From assembly GCF_012726295.1 (NCBI RefSeq), contig NZ_JABAOB010000008.1, forward strand, positions 62,001 to 126,000: a stretch of DNA of 64,000 nt, given 5' to 3'. The notes beneath the pieces are model-generated. The model saw only the letters and a program-made list of their open reading frames with translations, did not search any database and was not told the origin of the DNA. Each line of letters opens with the position of its first letter. The stretch's first letter is position 1. This DNA comes from Chitinophaga sp. Ak27 (GTDB taxonomy: Bacteria; Bacteroidota; Bacteroidia; Chitinophagales; Chitinophagaceae). Of the stretch, positions 32,704 to 39,335 are shown one piece after another. The translations under genes were made by a program, and so were the position numbers.

Positions 32704-33279
32704 TTATAATGATGTGTTGTACTGATCAAAAAATAACTTCTTCAAACGCATGAGGCATTTGTACTTCTGATTTTTCGCATTTTCGGCGTTGGTATATCCA
32801 AACTTCTCTGCTATTTCCTGCATAGATCTTTTATGCAGGTAATAATCTTCCAGGATTGCCTGGCAGGGCTGACCAATATTGCTCATGGCCCCTTCCATAA
32901 TCCGGAACTCCTGATCCTTGGCCTGATGTGCTTCCAGTTCTTCCGTGGCGGGAATCACTTCCTCCAGTTCGGGTGATAGACTGTATAATCCGTAAGTACG
33001 TTGTACTTTTTTTAACCAGAGATGGCGACAAACCGAATAAAGAAAGGTTTTAAGCCGGCTGCTTAATGTAAAGTCGTTGTTTTGTACCTTTTCATATAAG
33101 ACTATAATGGCCTCCTGGAAAATATCCTTGGCATCATCTTCGGAGCCATTGTGTTGCAGGATCATTCTTAATACCACCGGAAAATTCTCAGAATAGATGA
33201 TTTCCAATGACTTATCCTCACCTTTTGCCAGTCCCAGCAATAATTCCCTGTCTCTTGTTATGTCTTGATGTTGCTTCAC
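32704..33279 (-). CDS. ECF-type RNA polymerase sigma factor
   Basis: The 191-residue product has region 2 at about 25-95 (D-A-K-D-I-F-Q-E-A-I-I-V-L-Y) and a region 4 helix-turn-helix at about 140-185 (S-M-Q-E-I-A-E-K-F-G-Y-T-N). The linker is acidic (P-E-L-E-E-V-I-P-A-T-E-E-L-E). The gene is followed by a protease/anti-sigma fusion. Upstream of it, three GGTNACCC sites lie between it and the divergent small lipoprotein, possible sigma-dependent promoter elements or a regulator's operator. The family is sigma-70 without doubt; the regulon is not known. Confidence 0.9.
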   Translation of the reverse strand: MKQHQDITRDRELLLGLAKGEDKSLEIIYSENFPVVLRMILQHNGSEDDAKDIFQEAIIVLYEKVQNNDFTLSSRLKTFLYSVCRHLWLKKVQRTYGLYSLSPELEEVIPATEELEAHQAKDQEFRIMEGAMSNIGQPCQAILEDYYLHKRSMQEIAEKFGYTNAENAKNQKYKCLMRLKKLFFDQYNTSL

Positions 33280-33303
33280 TCTTAATACAGTTATTAGGCA
33301 TTT

Positions 33304-33364
33304 GGTAACCCAAAGTACCGAAAAAAAATATTTTTAAAACTTTGGGTTACCTTTTAGGTGACCC
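33304..33364. promoter_or_regulatory. Cluster of GGTNACCC sites in the divergent sigma-lipoprotein interval
   Basis: GGTAACCCAAAGT (33304-33316) and its inverse ACTTTGGGTTACC (33339-33351) form a perfect 13-bp inverted repeat with a 22-nt AT-rich spacer. A third related copy, GGTGACCC, lies at 33357-33364. In the - direction the first copy would be at a -35 distance from an in-place start for the sigma gene, and the third for the lipoprotein. An ECF-type -35 element or a dimeric repressor site are both possible. Confidence 0.6.
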
Positions 33365-33410
33365 GGGTATAAAGGTTAAATCATTCAAAAACAACTTAAA
33401 TAATTGTATC

Positions 33411-33647
33411 ATGAAGAACGTAATTAAAATCGGTTTCTTAGCTCTGTCTTTCGGTATCTTCGCTGTAGCTTGCGGTGGCGGTGCTAAAACTGAAAACGCT
33501 ACTGACTCAACTGCAACTGCTGCTGGTAACACTATCGATTCTGCTGCTAAAGCTGCTACTAACGTAGTTGATTCTGCTGCTAAAGCTGCTAACGCTGTTG
33601 TTGATTCTGCTGCTAAGAAAGTAGATTCAGTTGCTGCTCACAAATAA
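33411..33647 (+). CDS. Small Ala/Val-rich lipoprotein with 11-12-residue repeats
   Basis: The 78-residue product begins with a lipoprotein signal ending F-A-V-A-C (Cys about 20), followed by Gly-Gly-Gly and a linker. The rest is built of repeated units of the type V-D-S-A-A-K-A-A-x-N-V, an amphipathic helical pattern that recalls LEA-type or phasin-like proteins. I cannot assign a function. The DNA is near-repetitive too, with mainly GCT for alanine, unlike neighbouring genes, which suggests high expression. The ATG at 33411 is chosen at the signal peptide. It is divergent from the ECF sigma gene and has its own terminator. Confidence 0.82.
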   Translation: MKNVIKIGFLALSFGIFAVACGGGAKTENATDSTATAAGNTIDSAAKAATNVVDSAAKAANAVVDSAAKKVDSVAAHK

Positions 33648-33672
33648 TTAAACCTTTAGGTTTTAATAAATG

Positions 33673-33703
33673 ACCGTCCCGGCTTGGCCAGGACGGTTTT
33701 TTT
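33673..33703 (+). terminator. Terminator after the small lipoprotein gene
   Basis: ACCGTCC (33673-33679) pairs with GGACGGT (33691-33697), with GGC-TTG-GCC nested inside, then a run of T. Confidence 0.9.
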
Positions 33704-33795
33704 GTGCCCGCTTGACTACGAAAATATGTTTTTTTGAAAGTTATTCAATAAATGGTCTTTATTATTGAAAAAAGTATATTTTTTGATATTACCCC

Positions 33796-33825
33796 TTGGA
33801 TAATTAAAATCGTGCCGTATTTTTG
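33796..33825 (+). promoter_or_regulatory. Promoter of the aromatic amino acid operon
   Basis: TTG at 33796-33798, a 19-nt spacer and TATTTTTG at 33818-33825 fit the Bacteroidota consensus. Transcription would start near 33830, about 25 nt before the first leader ATG, the same distance as in the ilv operon. Confidence 0.75.
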
Positions 33826-33854
33826 TTCTACACTCATAGAGAATAACAATTCAG

Positions 33855-33914
33855 ATGAAACTACAAGCGACTTTCGGTTTTTTTGGCTTTTATTATTTCT
33901 GGCACCAGAAATAG
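33855..33914 (+). CDS. First aromatic leader peptide, Phe/Tyr/Trp-rich
   Basis: This 19-codon frame starts at ATG (33855) and ends with TAG (33912). It reads F-G-F-F-G-F-Y-Y-F-W between residues 7 and 16: five Phe, two Tyr and one Trp among ten residues. The position after a promoter and before a terminator, upstream of pheA, tyrA, DAHP synthase and aroB/A/C, matches an attenuator leader sensing all three aromatic amino acids. Only 37 nt separate its stop from the terminator stem. Expression and function are inferred. Confidence 0.85.
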   Translation: MKLQATFGFFGFYYFWHQK

Positions 33915-33980
33915 GAAGGTCGTTTGTATAAAAATAAAAGATACTACAAGAGGCCTTCCGGTAAACGGAAGGCCTTTTTT
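33896..33980 (+). terminator. First aromatic attenuator: terminator with competing pairings
   Basis: Terminator: AGGCCTTCCG (33951-33960), loop GTAAA, CGGAAGGCCT (33966-33975), six T. Competing strand: GGAAGGTC (33914-33921) pairs with GGCCTTCC (33952-33959) over 8 bp with one G-U, starting at the last base of the leader stop codon. A short hairpin over the Phe-Trp codons, 33896-33901 with 33906-33911, could be the protector. Confidence 0.85.
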
Positions 33981-34010
33981 AATCGCATTAACACACAGAC
34001 AGTATAGTAT

Positions 34011-34094
34011 ATGTTATCAACGTCAAACAACAACTTTTTTTATTACTTCTCTTACTTCTTTTATGCGAAGAAGCAGGGGACTCGTTTGCAATAA
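34011..34094 (+). CDS. Second aromatic leader peptide, Phe/Tyr-rich
   Basis: This 27-codon frame starts with ATG (34011) and stops at TAA (34092). Residues 9-18 are F-F-Y-Y-F-S-Y-F-F-Y: nine of ten are Phe or Tyr, and there is no Trp. It lies 31 nt after the first aromatic terminator and 114 nt before pheA. No second promoter is seen between the two, so it would act on transcripts that pass the first attenuator. Its lack of Trp fits a sensor for Phe and Tyr, which the first genes of the operon make; this is inference. Confidence 0.85.
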   Translation: MLSTSNNNFFYYFSYFFYAKKQGTRLQ

Positions 34095-34153
34095 CATACT
34101 TAGTCATAAAAGTACAGCGCAAAGGGTCCCACGGATGGGGCCCTTTCTGTTTT
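34055..34153 (+). terminator. Second aromatic attenuator: terminator with competing pairings
   Basis: Terminator: AAAGGGTCCC (34121-34130), loop ACGGAT, GGGGCCCTTT (34137-34146), then CTGTTTT. Competing strand: 34077-34083 (GGGACTC) pairs with 34124-34130 over 7 bp including one G-U, and 34085-34086 continues after one mismatch. CTTCTT (34055-34060) pairs with AAGAAG (34068-34073) over the Tyr/Phe codons. The T-run is weaker than in the first. Confidence 0.75.
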
Positions 34154-34207
34154 AAATAGCTAGTTGCTACAGCAACTATAAATAAATCAAAAATCAATCA
34201 CATACAC

Positions 34208-35032
34208 ATGAAAATTGCCATACAGGGATTTGAAGGATGTTTCCACCAGGTTGCCGCCCAGGGATATTTCGGTAAGCAGATAGATATCGAATGCTGTGCG
34301 TCTTTTGCTGAGCTGGTGAAGAAAACAAAACAACAGCCCGATGTAGATGCAGGTATCATGGCCATTGAAAATTCTATCGCCGGCAGTATCCTCCCTAACT
34401 ACAGTCTCATCAAAAACTCCGGTCTGCACATCATCGGTGAAACTTACCTGCAGATCAACCAACACCTGATGGTATTGCCTGGCCAGACGATGGAAGATCT
34501 CCGGGAAGTACATTCTCATCCCATGGCCTTGTTACAGTGTATGGATTTCCTGGAAAAATACCCGCATATCAAACTGGTGGAAACAGAAGATACCGCTCTC
34601 AGTGCCAAACATGTACGCCAGAAAAAGCTGAAAAGCACCGCCGCTATTGCAGGTAAACTGGCCGCAGAAATCTTCGAACTCGACATCATCGCGCCTAATA
34701 TCCATACCAATAAAAATAATTATACCCGCTTCCTCGCGGTATCACGTACACCGGTTGCCACAGCGGAAGATGCCAATAAAGCCTCTGTATATTTTCAAAC
34801 CAGCCACGATCGCGGTAGCCTTGCCAAGGTATTAACGCAAATCGCCGTTGCCGGTATTAACCTGTCTAAACTGCAATCTTTCCCTATCCCAGCCAAAGAA
34901 TGGAACTATTACTTCCACGCAGATATGGAATTCGACAATGCCGCACATTTCGAAAAAGCATTGGAGAAAATTGCACCGCTGACAGAACACCTGAAAGTAT
35001 TGGGTATTTACAAAAAAGGAAAAACACATTAA
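34208..35032 (+). CDS. pheA: Prephenate dehydratase
   Basis: PheA converts prephenate to phenylpyruvate. The 274-residue product has the catalytic periplasmic-binding-like fold (M-K-I-A-I-Q-G-F-E-G-C-F-H, I-E-N-S-I-A-G-S, T-R-F-L-A-V-S-R) and a C-terminal ACT domain (from about 195, R-G-S-L-A-K-V-L, then L-S-K-L-Q-S-F-P-I) for feedback by phenylalanine. There is no chorismate mutase domain; that activity is fused to the DAHP synthase further down. It is the first gene after the two attenuators. The aminotransferase starts 8 nt downstream. Confidence 0.94.
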   Translation: MKIAIQGFEGCFHQVAAQGYFGKQIDIECCASFAELVKKTKQQPDVDAGIMAIENSIAGSILPNYSLIKNSGLHIIGETYLQINQHLMVLPGQTMEDLREVHSHPMALLQCMDFLEKYPHIKLVETEDTALSAKHVRQKKLKSTAAIAGKLAAEIFELDIIAPNIHTNKNNYTRFLAVSRTPVATAEDANKASVYFQTSHDRGSLAKVLTQIAVAGINLSKLQSFPIPAKEWNYYFHADMEFDNAAHFEKALEKIAPLTEHLKVLGIYKKGKTH

Positions 35033-35040
35033 TCAGTTTT

Positions 35041-36204
35041 ATGCAGATACAGGTTGCTAAAAGATTACAAGGCACAGAAGAATACTACTTCTCCAAAAAG
35101 CTCAGGGAAATTGAGGAAATGAACCAAACAGGTACCAGGGTAATAAACCTGGGTATCGGTAGCCCGGATCTGCCTCCTCATCCTGCAGTGGTGGCTGCAT
35201 TAAACGAAAATGCCGCTTTGCCTAATACTCATAACTACCAGGGGTACAAAGGCATTCCTGCACTCCGCAAGGCCATGGCCGACTGGTATCAGCAATACTA
35301 CCAGGTAACACTGAACCCTGATACGGAAGTATTGCCGCTGATAGGTTCCAAGGAAGGCATTATGCACATCTGTATGACCTACCTGCAGGAAGGCGATGAA
35401 GCATTAATCCCTAACCCGGGATATCCTACTTACCGCTCTGCCGTAAGCCTGAGCGGTGCTACCGTAGTGGATTACGACCTGGTAGCGGAAAATAGCTGGT
35501 TACCGGACCTCGATGCCCTGGAGCAAACAGACCTGAGCCGTGTAAAACTGATGTGGGTAAACTATCCGCATATGCCTACCGGCGCTAAGTTTAACCGGGA
35601 GTTTGCCGCTAAACTGATCGCATTTGCCAAACGTCACCAGATACTGATCTGTCACGATAATCCCTATAGCTTCATCCTGAACGAGCAACCAGAAAGCCTG
35701 TTACAGTTTGAAGGAGCAAAGGACGTAGTACTGGAATTGAACTCGCTCAGTAAATCATCTAACATGGCAGGATGGCGTATAGGCATGCTCGTTGGAAAGG
35801 CAGAGCTGATTGCACAGGTATTGCGCTTTAAAAGTAATATGGACTCCGGCATGTTTCAACCTATGCAGATGGCCGCAGTGAAGGCTTTGCAGCTGGGAAA
35901 AGACTGGTACGATAATCTGAACAGCATTTACCGTGCCCGCAGGGAAAAAGTATTTGCCTTGCTGGAGCTGCTGCACTGCACTTTCGATAAAAACCAGGTA
36001 GGAATGTTTGTATGGGCGAAAATTCCGGATACTATCGATAATGGCTATACGCTAACGGATGAGATACTGCAGAAAGCCCGCGTATTTATTACGCCTGGAG
36101 GTATATTCGGCAGTAACGGCAACGGCTATATCAGGGTGAGCCTGTGCCAGGAGGAAAAAGTTTTCCAGGAAGCGATAGATCGCATCAAAACAAACGTAAA
36201 ATGA
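35041..36204 (+). CDS. Class I/II PLP aminotransferase, probably aromatic
   Basis: The 387-residue product is a fold-type I aminotransferase, with P-N-T-H-N-Y-Q-G-Y-K-G near residue 61, the PLP lysine K238 in N-S-L-S-K-S-S-N-M-A-G-W-R, and Y-I-R-V-S-L-C near the C-terminus. It is related to aspartate and LL-diaminopimelate aminotransferases of subgroup Ib. Placed between pheA and tyrA, it probably transaminates phenylpyruvate and hydroxyphenylpyruvate to Phe and Tyr. The ATG at 35041 is chosen because it gives the family N-terminus; the open frame from 34900 lies inside pheA. It overlaps tyrA by 4 nt. Confidence 0.9.
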   Translation: MQIQVAKRLQGTEEYYFSKKLREIEEMNQTGTRVINLGIGSPDLPPHPAVVAALNENAALPNTHNYQGYKGIPALRKAMADWYQQYYQVTLNPDTEVLPLIGSKEGIMHICMTYLQEGDEALIPNPGYPTYRSAVSLSGATVVDYDLVAENSWLPDLDALEQTDLSRVKLMWVNYPHMPTGAKFNREFAAKLIAFAKRHQILICHDNPYSFILNEQPESLLQFEGAKDVVLELNSLSKSSNMAGWRIGMLVGKAELIAQVLRFKSNMDSGMFQPMQMAAVKALQLGKDWYDNLNSIYRARREKVFALLELLHCTFDKNQVGMFVWAKIPDTIDNGYTLTDEILQKARVFITPGGIFGSNGNGYIRVSLCQEEKVFQEAIDRIKTNVK

Positions 36205-37043
36205 TTGCAACAATAATAGGAACAGGTTTAATAGGTGGGTCGCTCGCCATCACGCTGAAAGAAAAAGGCGTTGCAGAGCGAATCATCGGGGTAGATCAGA
36301 ACGAGGCGCATTTGCAAAGAGCGCTGGATCTGAATATTATCGATGAAAAAGCAACCCTGGATGAAGCCATGCTTCGTTCCGACCTGGTGATACTGGCTAT
36401 CCCGGTAGATGCCCTGCTGAAGGCCCTGCCAGGGATGATGGATAAAGTACGTCCTAACCAGGTAATTATGGACGTAGGTTCTACTAAAGAAAAAATACTG
36501 CAACTCGTTGCCGGTCATCCTAACAGGGGGCGCTTCGTGGCGGCTCACCCGATGGCCGGCACCGAGTATTCCGGCCCTGATGCTGCTGTACGCAACCTGT
36601 TCGTACATAAAACGATGGTGTTGTGCGATGTAAAAAACAGCGATGAAGATGCCCTGGAACTCGTGGAAAATATGGTAGACCAGTTGCAGATGCGCACTGT
36701 ATATATGAACGGAGAAGAGCATGACCTGCACACTGCCTATGTATCTCACATTTCTCACATTACCTCTTTTGCACTGGCGTTGACGGTGTTGAAAAAAGAA
36801 AAAGAATCGGGCCGCATTTTTGAACTGGCCAGCGGTGGTTTCGAATCTACCGTGCGCCTGGCTAAAAGCTCTCCCGATATGTGGGTGCCTATTTTCAAAC
36901 ATAACCGTAATAATGTACTCGATGTACTGGATGAGCATATCAGCCAGTTACAACAGATGAAATCGTTGCTGGAAGAAGAAGACTACGACGCGTTTTATAA
37001 ATTGATTCAAAAATCCAATAAAATCAGGAAGATCCTGAAATAA
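36201..37043 (+). CDS. tyrA: Prephenate dehydrogenase
   Basis: TyrA oxidatively decarboxylates prephenate to 4-hydroxyphenylpyruvate. The 280-residue product starts I-I-G-T-G-L-I-G-G-S, the dinucleotide-binding loop, and continues with V-D-Q-N-E-A-H-L; the Asp after the second strand suggests NAD preference. H-P-M-A-G-T-E-Y-S-G-P (about 113-123) carries the active-site His, and S-H-I-S-H-I-T-S-F comes later. No ACT or chorismate mutase domain is seen. The ATG at 36201 overlaps the aminotransferase stop as ATGA. Confidence 0.94.
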   Translation: MIATIIGTGLIGGSLAITLKEKGVAERIIGVDQNEAHLQRALDLNIIDEKATLDEAMLRSDLVILAIPVDALLKALPGMMDKVRPNQVIMDVGSTKEKILQLVAGHPNRGRFVAAHPMAGTEYSGPDAAVRNLFVHKTMVLCDVKNSDEDALELVENMVDQLQMRTVYMNGEEHDLHTAYVSHISHITSFALALTVLKKEKESGRIFELASGGFESTVRLAKSSPDMWVPIFKHNRNNVLDVLDEHISQLQQMKSLLEEEDYDAFYKLIQKSNKIRKILK

Positions 37044-37076
37044 CTAAATTCTGATAATCTACTTAACTTCAATACT

Positions 37077-38180
37077 ATGGTACAGACAATGGAACAAATA
37101 TTATCCAAAACCAAATTCTCTGATCCGTCTTCCGATAAAAAGCCGCTGATCATTTCCGGACCCTGCAGTGCAGAAACCGAAGAGCAGGTATTAGCCACCG
37201 CATTGGCCCTGCAAAAAACAGGTAAAGTAGACGTATTACGCGCCGGTATCTGGAAGCCACGTACCCGTCCCGGTTCTTTCGAAGGTATCGGCACCAAGGG
37301 GCTGGCATGGCTTCAGAAAGCCCGCGAGTTAACCGGTTTACCTTTAGCGGTAGAAGTAGCTACTGCCAAACAGGTAGAAGACGCGCTGCACTTTGGCGTG
37401 GATATTTTGTGGGTAGGCGCACGTACTACCGTAAACCCATTCTCTGTACAGGAAGTAGCTGATGCCTTGAGAGGTGTGGATACGACTGTATTAATTAAGA
37501 ATCCTATCAATCCGGATCTCGAACTGTGGATTGGTGCAGTAGAAAGAATCCAGAAAGCAGGTATCTCTAAAGTAGGTTTAATCCACCGCGGATTTTCCAG
37601 CTACGGTAATACACAATACCGTAACGCGCCCATGTGGCACCTGGCTATTGAGCTGAAACGCCGCATGCCTGAGCTGCCTATGATCTGCGATCCTTCCCAT
37701 ATCTCCGGCCGCCGCGATATCCTGCAGGAAGTATCCCAGGAAGCGATCGACCTGGATTACGATGGTCTGATGCTGGAAACACACGTTGATCCTGATAATG
37801 CATGGAGCGATGCCAAACAGCAGGTAACCCCTGAAAAACTGGCTGAACTCCTGGACGGTATTACCTGGAGAAGAGAACATTCTGATAAAAAAGATTTCAA
37901 CTCCGCCCTGGAAAAACTGCGCGCGCAGATCAACCAGGTAGATGATGAAATCATGCTGCTGCTGGGTAATCGTATGAAGATTGCAGAAAAAATTGGGATG
38001 TACAAAAAGGAAAATAACATTACCATCCTGCAAACAAACCGCTGGAATGAAATCCTGGACCGCAACATCGCGAAAGGTGAAAAATTGGGCCTGACCAAAG
38101 AATTCATCCTGAAATATTTCGATGCTGTGCACCTGGAGTCCATCAACCGCCAGAATAAGGTGATGAACGAAGAAAAATAG
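37077..38180 (+). CDS. Bifunctional DAHP synthase / chorismate mutase
   Basis: The 367-residue product has a type I-beta DAHP synthase domain (about 20-265: I-S-G-P-C-S-A-E, R-A-G-I-W-K-P-R-T-R-P-G-S-F, I-H-R-G-F-S, C-D-P-S-H-I-S-G-R-R) and a C-terminal AroQ-type chorismate mutase (about 275-365: L-R-A-Q-I-N-Q-V-D-D-E-I, R-M-K-I-A-E-K-I-G). It thus does the first step of the shikimate pathway and the branch point to prephenate. The mutase part may mediate prephenate or chorismate control of the synthase, as in other such fusions, which is inference. It lies 33 nt after tyrA. Confidence 0.95.
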   Translation: MVQTMEQILSKTKFSDPSSDKKPLIISGPCSAETEEQVLATALALQKTGKVDVLRAGIWKPRTRPGSFEGIGTKGLAWLQKARELTGLPLAVEVATAKQVEDALHFGVDILWVGARTTVNPFSVQEVADALRGVDTTVLIKNPINPDLELWIGAVERIQKAGISKVGLIHRGFSSYGNTQYRNAPMWHLAIELKRRMPELPMICDPSHISGRRDILQEVSQEAIDLDYDGLMLETHVDPDNAWSDAKQQVTPEKLAELLDGITWRREHSDKKDFNSALEKLRAQINQVDDEIMLLLGNRMKIAEKIGMYKKENNITILQTNRWNEILDRNIAKGEKLGLTKEFILKYFDAVHLESINRQNKVMNEEK

Positions 38181-38194
38181 CTATACAGCTGTTA

Positions 38195-38233
38195 GCCTCT
38201 GGCTGCCGGCCTTTACCATCGGCAGCCTTAGGC
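38195..38233 (+). other. Hairpin between DAHPS/CM and aroB
   Basis: GGCTGCCG (38201-38208) pairs with CGGCAGCC (38220-38227), with GCCT/AGGC (38195-38198, 38230-38233) extending the stem past a 2-nt internal loop. No T-run follows, so it may mark processing or limit readthrough inside the operon. Confidence 0.7.
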
Positions 38234-38270
38234 GCAGCCATTTTCCTGAATGCTAAAAGCAAATTGCTAC

Positions 38271-39296
38271 ATGCAAAAACAAACCCACCAGTTTCAACAA
38301 CAGGAAACTACCTACTTCTTAGGCGAAAGCCTGTTGCAACTGGGCAACCACGTAGACCCGAACAGGGCGGTACTGGTCATAGATGAAAATGTGGAACGAC
38401 ATCACGGTCATCATCTCCATAACTGGAAAAAAATCGTGGTACCGGCAGGCGAAGAAGTGAAGAACATGGCAACGGTAGAAAGGATCATCGACGGACTCAC
38501 CGCATATGAAGCCGACCGCAAAACTACGCTGGTAGGCATCGGTGGCGGTATGATCACAGATGTAGCCGGATTTGCAGCCAGCATTTACATGCGCGGCATT
38601 CCCTTCGGCTTTGTACCTACTACCTTACTGGCCCAGGTAGACGCTTCTATCGGTGGTAAAAACGGGGTGAGCCACGGTAAACATAAAAACCTGCTGGGTA
38701 TTATCCGTCAACCAGCTTTTATCCTGTTCGATTATACGTTGCCGTTAACCATGCCTGCGGAAGAATGGCATAACGGTTTTGCCGAAATCATCAAATATGC
38801 CTGTATCATGGATGCAGCGCTGTTTGATTATCTCGAAAAGAACAAAGACAAGGCGTTATCGCGTGATGTAGCCGTACTGGAATACCTGGTGGAAAAGTCA
38901 GTGGCTGCAAAAACAAAGGTGGTACTTGAAGATGAGCTGGAAAACGGTCCCCGTCGCTGGTTGAACTTCGGTCATACCCTGGGACATGCAGTGGAGAAAC
39001 TGGAGCATATCGCACATGGTAAAGCAGTAGCTATTGGCATGGTGGCAGCCACCCGTTTTTCAGAAAAGCTGATGAACCTGCCTGCAGATCAGACAACACG
39101 CCTGATACGGTTAATCAACGACTATCAATTGCCGGTTGCATTTACGTCAGATAAAGAAGCTGTGTTTGATATTTTCAAACTTGACAAAAAGCGGGAGAAA
39201 GACGTAATACATTTTGTATTACTGGAAGAGATAGGAAAGGCGACTACAATGCCGGTACCCATTGCAGAACTGAAACAGTTACTGCAGGAGTTGTAA
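38271..39296 (+). CDS. aroB: 3-dehydroquinate synthase
   Basis: AroB cyclises DAHP to 3-dehydroquinate with NAD and a metal ion. The 341-residue product has G-I-G-G-G-M-I-T-D-V-A-G-F (about 88-100, NAD-binding), P-T-T-L-L-A-Q-V-D-A-S-I-G-G-K (about 117-131), N-F-G-H-T-L-G-H-A (about 234-242, metal ligand His) and H-G-K-A-V-A-I-G. The ATG at 38271 is preferred to one 7 codons upstream, based on the family start. It continues the aromatic operon after the hairpin and ends 39 nt before aroA. Confidence 0.95.
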   Translation: MQKQTHQFQQQETTYFLGESLLQLGNHVDPNRAVLVIDENVERHHGHHLHNWKKIVVPAGEEVKNMATVERIIDGLTAYEADRKTTLVGIGGGMITDVAGFAASIYMRGIPFGFVPTTLLAQVDASIGGKNGVSHGKHKNLLGIIRQPAFILFDYTLPLTMPAEEWHNGFAEIIKYACIMDAALFDYLEKNKDKALSRDVAVLEYLVEKSVAAKTKVVLEDELENGPRRWLNFGHTLGHAVEKLEHIAHGKAVAIGMVAATRFSEKLMNLPADQTTRLIRLINDYQLPVAFTSDKEAVFDIFKLDKKREKDVIHFVLLEEIGKATTMPVPIAELKQLLQEL

Positions 39297-39335
39297 AAAA
39301 ATTTCTAATTCATTTAAAGGCGGACGAATATACAT

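Noticed and set aside
33883..34155. A 90-codon open frame in the aromatic leader region
   Set aside because: It overlaps both leader peptides and both terminators in another frame and has no homologous motifs; the leader frames have the matching amino acid runs.
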